The notes: generated by a model from the letters alone, not told the origin. Numbered from the stretch's first letter, positions 48,136 to 57,461 are shown. The stretch is DNA of 64,000 nt from Leifsonia sp. EB41 (GCF_041262565.1 NZ_JBGCCJ010000001.1:2914001-2978000); one strand, 5' to 3'. Program-made: numbers and translations.

Positions 48136-49539
48136 TCAGGACATCTCGGACGAACGCCCTTCCAGTAGCCGGTGCAGGTTCGCGATCGCGGGCTCGAGGC
48201 CAGCGCGATAGCGTGCCAAGGCGGCGGCGAGCTCAGGGCGGGACCGTTGCTCCGTGAGCCCGCGCGAGATGTTGGTCCGTGCGGCGTCCATCCACTGCGC
48301 GATGTCGCGTTCCCGGGCCCAGAGGGCGTCGGCCTGCCACGCGATGAGGGTGCCGCGGATCCAATCGGCCGGGGTGTTCGGCTGACGGTTGGGCGGGCAC
48401 AGGCGGTTTTTGATCGCGGGGTCGGAACGAGTCGCCTCGACGTAGCCGATCAGTGACGAGTTGAACGGTGTGAGGCCGATCCGCATTGACTGCAGCCGGA
48501 TCCGCTCCGGTGCAAAGATCGGGACCTCGGGGGCAGGGTTGAGGCCGCCGGCCGCGGCGTAGACGTGCAGGGTTCCGGGCGTCGTGGGGACGGAACCGTG
48601 TTCGAGCTGGATGGCATCGGCTTCGATCCGCCGTACCCGTCCGAGGCGGATCACCCCATCGACCCGTCGGAGCTGCTCGATCTCGGCCGTGCTGGCGGTC
48701 GGGCCACGGAACATCGTGGGTGCGATGCTCGTGTCGACGCGCAGCAGTTGCTCCGTGTCGCTCAACCGATCGAAGAGCTCGGTCTGCGAACCGGCCTCCG
48801 CGCACGCCTCCGCCTGCAGCGCCAGCCCTTCGAACAGTGTGGGGAGCAGCTCGCCGCCCTGGGTGAATCTGCGATTCAGATACCAGGCCTCGCGAGGCTT
48901 GATCCAGCGGATGAACGCCGGCGGGACGCCGTTCTGCAGCAGGTAGAGGATCGCATCCGCCGCCGTCTTGCCTGCGCCGACGATCGTGTAACCGTCCGGC
49001 GGTTCCTCCCGGCGAGCCAGCTCGTTCACCGGCACACACCGGACTCCGTCGTCCACCTCGAAAACGGGAGGGCTCGTTGCGGGAACACGTGGCTCGAGGT
49101 AGACCGCGTCGACGACGGCTCGGCGGGCACTGACCTCGAAGCGATCGCCGGTCAGGCGGCTGACGAACTCCCCGTGCCCGACGTAGTCGCACTGCGGGAA
49201 GAAGCGGACCCGACTGGAGGCGAGGAGCCGCTCGTTCATCACTCGCTCGTAGTACGCGCAGATCTCCCGGCCCGACGCGCGCTCGTACATCCCGGCGTTG
49301 ACGCCGGTCGTATCGATCGTGTCGGTGCCGAGCGGCAGCGAATCGACGCCGTAGTACGCGGAGGGCTGGTGCAGCCGGATGAACGGGTAGCTGTCGTTCC
49401 AGTGGCCGCCGGGTGCGAAGCGCCGATCGACCATGATCACGTCGGCGTCGGACGCCGTGATCAGGGAGTCGACGAACGCCATCCCCGACGCACCGGCGCC
49501 GACGACAAGATAGTCGGTCTCCAGAATCCTGCTCGCCAT
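48136..49539 (-). CDS. FAD/NAD(P)-binding flavoprotein, monooxygenase-like
   Basis: The gene encodes 467 residues. I chose ATG 49539 (MASRILETDY), which has GAGGA 8 bases upstream; a GTG at 49557 would include that site. The FAD-binding motif is YLVVGAGASGMAF, followed by the MVDRRFAPGGHW segment. A second dinucleotide motif, YTIVGAGKTAADAILYLL, sits near residue 190 as in flavin-containing monooxygenases and related two-dinucleotide flavoproteins. The FMO fingerprint FxGxxxHxxxY is not evident. No functional partner is adjacent, and it is separated from the GMC operon by a terminator. Substrate unknown. Confidence 0.8.
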   Translation of the reverse strand: MASRILETDYLVVGAGASGMAFVDSLITASDADVIMVDRRFAPGGHWNDSYPFIRLHQPSAYYGVDSLPLGTDTIDTTGVNAGMYERASGREICAYYERVMNERLLASSRVRFFPQCDYVGHGEFVSRLTGDRFEVSARRAVVDAVYLEPRVPATSPPVFEVDDGVRCVPVNELARREEPPDGYTIVGAGKTAADAILYLLQNGVPPAFIRWIKPREAWYLNRRFTQGGELLPTLFEGLALQAEACAEAGSQTELFDRLSDTEQLLRVDTSIAPTMFRGPTASTAEIEQLRRVDGVIRLGRVRRIEADAIQLEHGSVPTTPGTLHVYAAAGGLNPAPEVPIFAPERIRLQSMRIGLTPFNSSLIGYVEATRSDPAIKNRLCPPNRQPNTPADWIRGTLIAWQADALWARERDIAQWMDAARTNISRGLTEQRSRPELAAALARYRAGLEPAIANLHRLLEGRSSEMS

Positions 49540-49705
49540 CGCTGCCGTCCTCTGCACGATCCGGGAGCCGACCTCCGGTCGAGCGTCCGCTCGGGTCCTT
49601 CAAGCATGCGCCTGGCGAGGAAAGGACCACCAGCCCCGTGGTCGCGCGCACAGCCGACAGTGCTGCGGTCGGCGGGAACTCGACAGCCGTCCCGACCACG
49701 GGCGA

Positions 49706-50092
49706 TCAACGGGTCGGGCGCCTCCACGTCGCCCAGAGCACCGCCGCGATGAGGAGGGGCTGGAAGGCGAGGCGGACGAGCCGCTTGCGATCGGTGTCGA
49801 GCCCGAACGCATCCCGGTGATGCCGCCACTGCGAGACGTTGCCGGGAAAGACCGCCGTGAAGAACGCCGCGGCGGCCCAGCCCATCGTCCTTCGCCACGG
49901 CGAGGCCACCAGCGCCGTCCCCAACGCGATCTCCACAGCGCCGGACAGCACGACCGTGGTGTCGTCGTCGATCGGGACGAACTCCGGGACCTGCGCGGAG
50001 AACTCCCGCCGCGCGAAGGTGAGATGGCTCACTCCGGCGAAGACCAACGCCGAACCGAGAAGTACGCGGACGAGAGTTCGAGGATGAGACAT
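49706..50092 (-). CDS. DoxX-like small membrane protein
   Basis: The gene encodes 128 residues, starting at ATG 50092 (MSHPRTLVRVLLG); longer starts (to 50113) are possible and none has a good ribosome-binding sequence. Four hydrophobic segments (VLLGSALVFAGVSHLTF, VVLSGAVEIALGTALVAS, MGWAAAAFFTAVFPGNV, LVRLAFQPLLIAAVLWAT) and the loop SQWRHHRDAFGLDTD match the DoxX/DoxD-like family. Function is not known. The 166 bases to the flavoprotein gene hold nothing I recognise. Confidence 0.78.
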   Translation of the reverse strand: MSHPRTLVRVLLGSALVFAGVSHLTFARREFSAQVPEFVPIDDDTTVVLSGAVEIALGTALVASPWRRTMGWAAAAFFTAVFPGNVSQWRHHRDAFGLDTDRKRLVRLAFQPLLIAAVLWATWRRPTR

Positions 50093-50236
50093 GCTGCCAT
50101 CATGGCCCCCCATCAGGCGGCACCAGTACTAGGTATTTCGGGTGGTCTGCGCACGACCGGATACTGGTGCCGATGTAACGCATTGAAACGAAGACGCCAA
50201 ACGCGCCGACGTCCCGCCGCAGAAAGCCGACCCGAA

Positions 50237-50422
50237 ATGCAGACCACAGACAGCATCCGCAGAGACAGCATCGACACAGCCACCCTCGACGCTGACCCGA
50301 ACCCGACCCTCGTGACAGACCGATGCCGGTACTTCGGGACCCCGCACGCCCACCTCTGGGAGTACACGAACGGGCATCTGGTGTGCGCGTTCTGCGACGA
50401 GAAGCGGCCGTTCACGCCGTAG
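50237..50422 (+). CDS. Small hypothetical protein with Cys/His motif
   Basis: ATG 50237 to TAG 50422 encodes 61 residues. The second half reads DRCRYFGTPHAHLWEY and HLVCAFCDEKRPFTP: one Cys, two His and a CxxC pair that could bind zinc. Third codon positions are strongly G/C, which supports a real gene, but the ribosome-binding sequence is weak (AGAAAG). No function can be assigned. Confidence 0.5.
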   Translation: MQTTDSIRRDSIDTATLDADPNPTLVTDRCRYFGTPHAHLWEYTNGHLVCAFCDEKRPFTP

Positions 50423-50574
50423 GGCGAACTCCCTCCGGCATGACCCGCATCGCCGGGAGTCCGTTCACACTCCGTAACGGTCGCTTCCCGCATCCTCCAC
50501 GCCGCGCCTATCCTTCCCCGGATCGGGTCGTCCGTTCTCGGACGGCCGGCAGCAGGCGAAGAGACGAGGTCCGG

Positions 50575-50823
50575 ATGTCCGAGAGCGTGAGGGAGCGCAG
50601 GCGTGCGCTCGTCTTCCTCGGGGTCGTGAGCGTGCTGCTCGGCGTCGTGGCCGTCGTCAGCCTGGTGCTGCCCCAGCCGCAGGCCACCGCCGGTGTCACG
50701 GTGACGGCTGTCCTGCTCCTGATCGGCGCGTGCTACGGCGTGGTGGCGACGTCGGTGGCGTTCGTGCGCGGCCCGCGGGCGGCCGACGCTGAGCCGGGGG
50801 ACGCGGACAGCGCGGTCGAGTAG
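50575..50823 (+). CDS. Small two-helix membrane protein
   Basis: ATG 50575 with GACGAGGTC upstream begins 82 residues: a charged N-terminus (MSESVRERRRA), two hydrophobic helices (LVFLGVVSVLLGVVAVVSLV and GVTVTAVLLLIGACYGVVAT) and an acidic tail. Its last 91 bases overlap the end of the convergent CbiX-like gene. Similar small proteins occur in actinobacteria without known role. Confidence 0.6.
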   Translation: MSESVRERRRALVFLGVVSVLLGVVAVVSLVLPQPQATAGVTVTAVLLLIGACYGVVATSVAFVRGPRAADAEPGDADSAVE

Positions 50824-51494
50824 CGGTCGCGCGCGACGGCGATCAGTTCGGGGGCGGGAGGCGTGTCCGGGGTCAGCAACGGCGCGCTGACGATGTCGGC
50901 TGCGCAGGTGCGGGTCCGGTCGTGGAAGTAGCCGGGAGCGAGCAGGTAGCTCGCCACTGCGACGCGGGCGCCGTCGTTCGCGCGGTTCCGGGCGATGGCC
51001 TCGTGGAGCCGGGGAGCGGCGGCGCTGAGGAAGCCGACGGTGACGGGATGCCGCGTCGCGGCCTCCAGCAGCAGTCCGGTGCGGAGGGCGTCCTCGACGC
51101 CGGCGGAATCGCTGGAGCCGGCGGCCGCGAGGACCAGCCGATCGTCCGGGTCGGCGCCGGCCTCCCGGAGCCGGCGGCGGAGCACCTGCGCGATCCGGTG
51201 GTCGGGGCCGAGCGCGTCGGCGACGATAACGCGCTCGCCGAACGGCGCCGCCGCGAGCGGGAGGTCGTGGCCGAGGTGGTAGCCGCGGGAGAGCAGCAGC
51301 GGCACGACGACGATCGTCGCCTCCGGCGGGAGCGCCGCGAGCGCGGTCGGCACGTCCGGCTGCTGGACGTCAACGAACGCGTGGGCCGCGACGTCCGCGT
51401 CCACGGCGGCGTGGATCGCCTCGACGTAGGCCCCGATGGCCTGCTGGCCCAGCGGGTCGGAGGTGCCGTGCGAGACGGTGAGGATGGCGATCAT
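50733..51494 (-). CDS. Sirohydrochlorin chelatase family protein (CbiX/SirB-like)
   Basis: The gene encodes 253 residues from ATG 51494. The N-terminal VSHGTSDPLGQQAIGAY supplies the chelatase histidine (H9); VVVPLLLSRGYHLGHDLPLA carries further conserved histidines, and a second half-repeat (VTVGFLSAAAPRLHEAI, ASYLLAPGYFHDR) shows the two-fold fold of CbiX-long/SirB proteins. It inserts Fe(II) or Co(II) into sirohydrochlorin. It is divergent from the siroheme-dependent sulfite reductase, so siroheme synthesis is the natural role. The last 30 residues overlap the 50575 gene on the other strand and may be poorly conserved. Confidence 0.85.
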   Translation of the reverse strand: MIAILTVSHGTSDPLGQQAIGAYVEAIHAAVDADVAAHAFVDVQQPDVPTALAALPPEATIVVVPLLLSRGYHLGHDLPLAAAPFGERVIVADALGPDHRIAQVLRRRLREAGADPDDRLVLAAAGSSDSAGVEDALRTGLLLEAATRHPVTVGFLSAAAPRLHEAIARNRANDGARVAVASYLLAPGYFHDRTRTCAADIVSAPLLTPDTPPAPELIAVARDRYSTALSASPGSASAARGPRTNATDVATTP

Positions 51495-51680
51495 GGGCTC
51501 TCGGGGAGGGTCGTGGACGCGGCCGGGTGACCACGTGCGGTGGTCGATCCAGGATGCCTGAACGGCCGTACAGCCTTTCTGTATTGCGTCTGTTTATTAC
51601 CGTCGCCCTTCCGTCGCGAAACGTATCCGGCCTAGGTTCCCTACTCGATCCGCCCCGCAGCGGAGGGAAGGACGAACCGC

Positions 51681-53393
51681 GTGACGATCTCCGAACAGCA
51701 CACCGCTCCGGCGGCTGCCCGGCCGCGCCGCAGCGACGCCCGGCCGAACGGTCAGTGGGCGGTCGACGGGCAGGCACCGCTGAACGCGAACGAGGCCTGG
51801 AAGCAGGAGGACGGCGGCCTCGCCGTCCGTGAGCGCATCGAGCGCGTCTACGCCGACGGCGGGTTCGCCTCCATCGACCCGACCGACCTGCACGGGCGCT
51901 TCCGCTGGTGGGGCCTGTACACGCAGCGCAAGCCCGGCATCGACGGCGGCAAGACCGCGACGCTGGAGCCGCACGAGCTGGAGGACGAGTTCTTCATGCT
52001 GCGGGTCCGCATCGACGGCGGCCAGCTCACGACCGAGCAGCTTCGGACCATCGCGGGCATCTCGACCGAGTTCGGCCGCGACACCGCCGACCTCACCGAC
52101 CGGCAGAACATCCAGCTGCACTGGATCCGGGTGGAGGACGTACCGGAGATCTGGCGGCGGCTGGAGGCCGTGGGCCTCAGCACGACGGAGGCCTGCGGCG
52201 ACGTGCCGCGCGTGTTCCTCGGCTCGCCGGTGGCCGGCATCGCGGCGGACGAGCTGATCGACCCGACGCCGCTGATCCAGGAGATCGCTGACCGGTTCCT
52301 CGGGGACCCCGAACTGGCCAACCTCCCGCGCAAGTTCAAGACCGCGATCAGCGGGCACCCGAGCCAGGATGTCGTCCACGAGATCAACGACGTGTCGTTC
52401 GTCGTGGTCGAGCACCCCGAGCTCGGTGTCGGCTTCGACCTGTGGGTCGGCGGCGGACTGTCCACGACTCCTCGGCTGGCCGAGCGGCTGGGCGCGTTCG
52501 TGCCGCCCGAGCGGGTGCCGGAGGTGTGGCACGGGGTCGTACAGATCTTCCGCGATTACGGTTACCGCCGCCTCCGCAACAAGGCACGGCTGAAGTTCCT
52601 GCTCGCCGACTGGGGCGTCGAGAAGTTCCGGCAGGTGCTGGAGGACGAGTACCTGGGTGAGCCGCTGGCGGACGGCCCGGCCCCGGCCGCGCCGACGACG
52701 ACCGGCGACCACGTCGGCGTCCACAAGCAGAAGGACGGCCGCTACTTCATCGGCGTCACCCCGTTCGTCGGCCGGGTCTCCGGCACGACGCTCGAACAGC
52801 TCGCCGACCTCCTGGAGCGGCACGGCTCGACCCGGCTGCGGACGACCCCGCACCAGAAGATCCTCGCGCTGGACATCCCGGAGGCGAACGTCGAGCAGGC
52901 CGTCGCCGAGCTGGACGAGCTGGGGCTGAGCGCGAAGCCGAGCGTGTTCCGCCGCGGGACGATCGCCTGCACGGGCATCGAGTTCTGCAAGCTCGCGATC
53001 GTGGAGACCAAGGTCACCGCGACCGCCGCGGTGCAGCAGCTGGAGGAGCGGCTGGCGGGGCTCGACCTCCCGGCGCCGCTCAGCCTGCACGTCAATGGCT
53101 GTCCCAACTCGTGTGCGCGCATCCAGACGGCCGACATCGGGCTGAAGGGCCAGCTGCTCCCGGACGGGAACGGCGGCCAGGTGCCCGGCTTCCAGGTGCA
53201 CCTGGGCGGCGGCGTCGCCTCCCGAGACCGCGACGAAGCCGGGCTCGGCCGCACCGTGCGCGGGCTGAAGGTGACCGCCGACGGGATCGCGGACTACGTC
53301 GAGCGCGTCGTCACCCGCTACCTGGCCGACCGCACCGACACCGAGACGTTCGCCGAGTGGGCGCACCGAGCCGACGAGGAGGCGCTGCAGTGA
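51681..53393 (+). CDS. Ferredoxin-dependent sulfite (or nitrite) reductase
   Basis: The gene encodes 570 residues from GTG 51681, with GGAGGGAAGGA upstream. It contains the duplicated ferrite-reductase domains of siroheme enzymes. The [4Fe-4S]/siroheme cysteines are C430 and C436 (IACTGIEFCKLA) and C474 and C478 (NGCPNSCARIQ); siroheme-binding arginines occur in LTDRQNIQLHW and PRKFKTAISG. It reduces sulfite to sulfide with electrons from ferredoxin. It begins the sulfate-assimilation operon and is coupled to cysH by GTGA, so sulfite rather than nitrite is the probable substrate. The FprA and ferredoxin genes needed as electron donors lie in the same run of genes (59888-61596). Confidence 0.92.
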   Translation: MTISEQHTAPAAARPRRSDARPNGQWAVDGQAPLNANEAWKQEDGGLAVRERIERVYADGGFASIDPTDLHGRFRWWGLYTQRKPGIDGGKTATLEPHELEDEFFMLRVRIDGGQLTTEQLRTIAGISTEFGRDTADLTDRQNIQLHWIRVEDVPEIWRRLEAVGLSTTEACGDVPRVFLGSPVAGIAADELIDPTPLIQEIADRFLGDPELANLPRKFKTAISGHPSQDVVHEINDVSFVVVEHPELGVGFDLWVGGGLSTTPRLAERLGAFVPPERVPEVWHGVVQIFRDYGYRRLRNKARLKFLLADWGVEKFRQVLEDEYLGEPLADGPAPAAPTTTGDHVGVHKQKDGRYFIGVTPFVGRVSGTTLEQLADLLERHGSTRLRTTPHQKILALDIPEANVEQAVAELDELGLSAKPSVFRRGTIACTGIEFCKLAIVETKVTATAAVQQLEERLAGLDLPAPLSLHVNGCPNSCARIQTADIGLKGQLLPDGNGGQVPGFQVHLGGGVASRDRDEAGLGRTVRGLKVTADGIADYVERVVTRYLADRTDTETFAEWAHRADEEALQ

Positions 53394-54130
53394 GCGCGAC
53401 CAACCTGGGCAGCCTGCCCTTCCGCCCCGCCGAGCTGCGGCCGGTCTCCGAACTCAAGGAGCTCGCCGAGCGCGGCGCGCGCGAGCTGGAGGACGCGACC
53501 GCGGAACAGGTCGTCCGCTGGGTGGCCGACAACTTCGACGTGGAGCGCACGGCCGTCGCCTGCTCGATGGCCGACGCCGTCCTCCCGCACGTCGTCGCCG
53601 CGGCGCTGCCGGGTGTCGACGTGCTGTTCCTGGACACCGGTTACCACTTCGTGGAGACGTACGTGACCCGCGACGAGGTCGCCCGCTCTCTGGACGTGCG
53701 GGTGGTGGAAGTGAAGCCGAAGCAGACCGTCGCCGAGCAGGATGCCGAGTTCGGCGCCGAGCTGTTCGCCCGCGACCCCAACCTGTGCTGCGCCCGCCGC
53801 AAGGTCGAGCCGTTGCAGCGCTCGCTCACCGGCTACGAGCTCTGGTTCACCGGGGTCCGCCGCGAGGAGGCGCCGACGCGCACCGCGACGCCGTTCGTCA
53901 GCTGGGACGAGAAGAACGGGCTGGTGAAGGTCAACCCGCTCGCCGCGTGGACGTTCGACGAGCTCCTCGACTACGCCACGGCGAACGCGGTGCCGCTGAA
54001 CCTGCTCCTCTCCAACGGGTATCCCTCGATCGGCTGCGAACCGTGCACCAAGCCGGTGGCCGAGGGGGAGGACCCGCGCTCGGGCCGGTGGGCCGGGCTC
54101 GCCAAGACGGAATGCGGGTTGCACGAATGA
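53390..54130 (+). CDS. cysH: Adenylylsulfate (APS)/PAPS reductase
   Basis: The gene encodes 246 residues from GTG 53390 (GTGA overlap). It is a PP-loop-like domain with VDVLFLDTGYHFVETY, and the iron-sulfur cysteine pairs are CC in DPNLCCARRKVEPL and CxxC in IGCEPCTKPV, which mark the APS-reductase type. The C-terminus ECGLHE carries the redox-active cysteine that forms the thiosulfonate intermediate. It reduces APS to sulfite and AMP with thioredoxin. It lies between sulfite reductase and cysD in a coupled operon. Confidence 0.95.
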   Translation: MSATNLGSLPFRPAELRPVSELKELAERGARELEDATAEQVVRWVADNFDVERTAVACSMADAVLPHVVAAALPGVDVLFLDTGYHFVETYVTRDEVARSLDVRVVEVKPKQTVAEQDAEFGAELFARDPNLCCARRKVEPLQRSLTGYELWFTGVRREEAPTRTATPFVSWDEKNGLVKVNPLAAWTFDELLDYATANAVPLNLLLSNGYPSIGCEPCTKPVAEGEDPRSGRWAGLAKTECGLHE

Positions 54131-55047
54131 CCGACACCAGCCTGACCACAGCGCCCGCTCTCGACCTCATCGACCAGCTCGAGAGCGAGTCCATCCACAT
54201 CATCCGCGAGGTCGTCGCCGAGTTCGAGCGGCCCGTGCTGCTGTTCTCCGGTGGTAAGGACTCCGTGGTCGTCCTCCACCTGGCGGCGAAGGCGTTCTGG
54301 CCGGCGCGCATCCCGTTCTCGCTGCTGCACGTGGACACCGGGCACAACTTCCCGGAGGTCCTCGACTTCCGCGACGCGACCGCCGAGCGGTTCGGCATCC
54401 CGCTGGCCGTGGCCCGGGTGCAGGACTACATCGACGACGGCCGCCTCACCGAGCGCGCCGACGGCACCCGCAACCCGCTGCAGACCCTGCCGCTGCTGGA
54501 CGCGATCGAGGCCGGACGGCACGACGCGGTCTTCGGCGGCGCCCGCCGCGACGAGGACAAGGCGCGGGCGAAGGAGCGCATCCTCTCGCTGCGCGACGGC
54601 TTCGGCCAGTGGGACCCGCGCAACCAGCGCCCCGAGCTGTGGAGCCTCTACAACGGCCGGCACACTCCCGGCCAGCACGTGCGGGCGTTCCCGATCAGCA
54701 ACTGGACCGAGCTCGACATCTGGCGCTACATCGAGCGCGAGGACATCGAGCTGCCGCCGCTGTACTACGCGCACGAGCGTGAGGTGTTCGCCCGCGACGG
54801 GATGTGGCGGGCGGTCGGCCCGGTCTCGCCCGCCGACCGCGGCGAGACCGTCGAGCGACGGCTGGTGCGCTACCGCACGGTCGGCGACATGAGCTGCACG
54901 GGCGCGGTCGAGTCCGACGCCCGCGACGTGACCGCGGTGGTGCGGGAGGTCGCGGCCTCCACGCTCAGCGAGCGCGGCGCTACCCGCGCCGACGACCGCA
55001 TCTCCGAGGCCGCGATGGAAGACCGGAAACGACAGGGATACTTCTGA
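54127..55047 (+). CDS. cysD: Sulfate adenylyltransferase subunit 2
   Basis: The gene encodes 306 residues from ATG 54127 (ATGA overlap). It has the N-type ATP pyrophosphatase PP-loop LLFSGGKDSVV, then LLHVDTGHNFPEVLDFRD, FGGARRDEDKARAKERI and the conserved end AAMEDRKRQGYF. Together with CysN it makes APS from ATP and sulfate. Length and motifs are normal for the family. Its stop overlaps the cysN start by one base. Confidence 0.96.
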   Translation: MTDTSLTTAPALDLIDQLESESIHIIREVVAEFERPVLLFSGGKDSVVVLHLAAKAFWPARIPFSLLHVDTGHNFPEVLDFRDATAERFGIPLAVARVQDYIDDGRLTERADGTRNPLQTLPLLDAIEAGRHDAVFGGARRDEDKARAKERILSLRDGFGQWDPRNQRPELWSLYNGRHTPGQHVRAFPISNWTELDIWRYIEREDIELPPLYYAHEREVFARDGMWRAVGPVSPADRGETVERRLVRYRTVGDMSCTGAVESDARDVTAVVREVAASTLSERGATRADDRISEAAMEDRKRQGYF

Positions 55048-56396
55048 TGACGCTGCAACTCGACGACACCACGCGACCGGACACCACGCGACCGGCGCTT
55101 GCGGCGGCGACCCGCGGGACGCTGTTCCGCTTCGCGACGGCGGGCTCGGTGGACGACGGCAAGTCGACCCTGGTCGGCCGGCTGCTGCACGACTCCAAGG
55201 CGATCCTCGCGGACCACCTCGCTGCGGTGGAGCGCACCTCCCGGGAGCGCGGTTTCGGCGGGGAGGCCGGCGGCCTCGACCTGGCGCTCCTCACCGACGG
55301 GCTCCGCGCCGAGCGCGAGCAGGGCATCACCATCGACGTCGCCTACCGGTACTTCGCGACCGACGCGCGCTCGTTCATCCTCGCCGACTGCCCGGGGCAC
55401 GTGCAGTACACCCGCAACATGGTCACCGGCGCCACCACCGCGGACGCGGTCGTGCTGCTTATCGACGCCCGCAACGGCGTGCTGGAGCAGACCCGCCGGC
55501 ACCTCGCGGTGATCAGCCTGCTGCGGGTGCCGCACGTGATCGTCGCGATCAACAAGATCGACCTGATCGGTTTCGACGCCGACCGGGTGCGCCAGGTGAC
55601 GGAGGAACTGGTCGCGGTGACCGAGGAGCTCGGCATCCGCGACCTCCACGTCGTGCCCGTGTGCGCCGTCGCCGGGGACAATGTCGCTGAGCGGTCGGCC
55701 CGCACGCCCTGGTACGACGGGCCGGCGCTGCTCGAACTGCTGGAGGCGCTGCCGAGTGCCGACCAGACCGAGGCGGCCACCGACGGCCTCCGCCTCCCGG
55801 TCCAGCTCGTGCTGCGGCCGCAGGGCGCACTCGCAACCGGGCTCGACGCGACCGAGTACCGGGACTACCGCTCGGCCGCCGGCCGCATCGCCTCGGGCTC
55901 CGTCCGCGTCGGCGACCGGGTCAGTGTCCACCCCGGCGGTGCGACCTCGGTCGTGACCCGGATCGATGTCGCGGGCCGCAGCGTCGAGTCCGCGGTCGCC
56001 TCGCAGTCCGTCGCCGTGAGTCTCGCCGACGACCTCGACCTCGCCCGCGGCGCCCTCCTCGGCGCGGCGGGCACCCTCCCGGAGCCGCGGTCGGCGATCA
56101 CGGCCGAGGTGTTCTGGCTGGACCCGACCCGCGGCGTCGCCGGCGCGCGGCTGCTGCTGAAGTGGGGGACCGCGACCGTCCAGGCGCGGCTCACCGCGAT
56201 CGACGGCCGCCGCGACCTCACCACGCTGCAGGTCGTCCCGGCCGAGGCGCTGGAGGTCAACGACATCGGCCACGTCGCCCTCCAGCTCGCCGAGGCGCTC
56301 CCGGTCGAGCCGTACGCGGCCAACCGGGAGACCGGCGCCTTCCTGCTCATCGACCCGCAGTCCGGCGCGACCCTCGCCGCCGGCATCGTCTCCTGA
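55047..56396 (+). CDS. cysN: Sulfate adenylyltransferase subunit 1 (GTPase)
   Basis: The gene encodes 449 residues from ATG 55047 (TGATG). GTPase motifs are GSVDDGKST (G1), DCPGHVQY (G3) and NKIDLIG (G4). It ends after the translation-factor-like beta-barrels and has no APS kinase (CysC) domain, unlike the longer CysNC of mycobacteria. This fits a pathway that reduces APS directly by the iron-sulfur CysH upstream. GTP hydrolysis drives APS formation by CysD. Confidence 0.95.
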   Translation: MTLQLDDTTRPDTTRPALAAATRGTLFRFATAGSVDDGKSTLVGRLLHDSKAILADHLAAVERTSRERGFGGEAGGLDLALLTDGLRAEREQGITIDVAYRYFATDARSFILADCPGHVQYTRNMVTGATTADAVVLLIDARNGVLEQTRRHLAVISLLRVPHVIVAINKIDLIGFDADRVRQVTEELVAVTEELGIRDLHVVPVCAVAGDNVAERSARTPWYDGPALLELLEALPSADQTEAATDGLRLPVQLVLRPQGALATGLDATEYRDYRSAAGRIASGSVRVGDRVSVHPGGATSVVTRIDVAGRSVESAVASQSVAVSLADDLDLARGALLGAAGTLPEPRSAITAEVFWLDPTRGVAGARLLLKWGTATVQARLTAIDGRRDLTTLQVVPAEALEVNDIGHVALQLAEALPVEPYAANRETGAFLLIDPQSGATLAAGIVS

Positions 56397-56407
56397 AGGG
56401 ACCCCGC

Positions 56408-57457
56408 ATGCGTACCTCGCTCCGCACCGTCGCCGTCCTCGCGCTCGCCGCGGCCACCGCCGCGCTGACCGGCTGCGCGGCCTCGGCCGTCAGCGCCGAA
56501 CCCACCCCGGCGACGGCCATCCGCGTCGGCTACTTCGACAACGTGACCCACGCGCCCGCCCTCGTGGGCATCCACGACGGGCTGCTGCAGAAGGCGCTCG
56601 GGACGACGGCGCTGAAGACCACCCAGTTCAATGCCGGCCCCGCCGAGATCGAGGCGCTCACCGCGGGCGCGATCGACGCCGCCTACATCGGCCCGAGCCC
56701 CGCGATCAACTCCTACCTGAAGAGCGCGGGCCAGTCGCTGAAGATCGTCTCCGGCGTCGCCGTCGGCGGCGCGGCCCTCGTCGTGAAGGCCGACATCACC
56801 TCGGCCGACCAGCTCAAGGGCAAGACCATCGCCACCCCGCAGCTCGGCAACACGCAAGACGTCGCGCTCCGCCACTGGCTGAGCACGAAGGGCCTGCACA
56901 CCTCGACGACCGGCGGGGGAGACCTCACGATCGCCCCGACCGACAATGCCCAGGCGCTGACGGCGTTCCAGGCGGGCAAGATCGACGGCGCCTGGGTGCC
57001 GGAGCCGTGGGTGTCCCGGTTCGTGCTCGACGGCAACGCGAAGGTGCTCGTGGACGAGGCGTCGCTGTGGCCGGGCGGGAAATTCCCGACCACCGTGCTC
57101 GCGGTCTCCGCCTCGTTCCTGAAGGCGCACCCGCAGACGGTGAAGGCGCTCGTGCAGGGCAACGCCGACGCGGTCGCCGCCCTGAAGAATCCGGCGAAGG
57201 CCGCGAACGACATCAACGCGCAGCTGAAGGCCGACACCGGCAAGACGCTGCCGACCCCGGTGCTCGCGCGGGCGCTCGACCACGTCGCCTTCGACACCGA
57301 CCCGGATGCGGCGGCGTTCCCGACGCTCGTCCAGCACGCCGCGGCGGTCGGCCTCGGGACCAAGGGCTCGCTGAAGGGGCTGTTCGACCTGACCGCCCTG
57401 AACGCCGTCCGCGCGGCCGCCGGGCAGGCGAAGGTCTCGGCCGGGAACCTGGGGTAG
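56408..57457 (+). CDS. ABC transporter substrate-binding lipoprotein (sulfonate/taurine-type)
   Basis: The gene encodes 349 residues from ATG 56408, 11 bases after cysN. The signal peptide ends in a lipobox (TAALTGCAASA). The mature part is an NMT1/SsuA-like binding protein (RVGYFDNVTHAPALVGIHDG, IEALTAGAIDAAYIGPSPA, GKIDGAWVPEPW). Such proteins bind alkanesulfonates, taurine or sulfate esters. The cysteine-biosynthesis operon context supports a sulfur compound, though nitrate or other anions cannot be excluded. Confidence 0.9.
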   Translation: MRTSLRTVAVLALAAATAALTGCAASAVSAEPTPATAIRVGYFDNVTHAPALVGIHDGLLQKALGTTALKTTQFNAGPAEIEALTAGAIDAAYIGPSPAINSYLKSAGQSLKIVSGVAVGGAALVVKADITSADQLKGKTIATPQLGNTQDVALRHWLSTKGLHTSTTGGGDLTIAPTDNAQALTAFQAGKIDGAWVPEPWVSRFVLDGNAKVLVDEASLWPGGKFPTTVLAVSASFLKAHPQTVKALVQGNADAVAALKNPAKAANDINAQLKADTGKTLPTPVLARALDHVAFDTDPDAAAFPTLVQHAAAVGLGTKGSLKGLFDLTALNAVRAAAGQAKVSAGNLG

Positions 57458-57461
57458 GACG

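Noticed and set aside
49817-50236. Longer N-terminus for the 50237 small protein
   Set aside because: The upstream frame overlaps the DoxX-like gene on the other strand and is Arg-rich and repetitive. ATG 50237 starts a more protein-like sequence.
54870-56273. Long minus-strand open frames across cysN and similar ones across sulfite reductase, cysK and fprA
   Set aside because: They are antisense shadows caused by G/C-rich third positions. They lack domains and are rich in Arg, Gly and Asp repeats.
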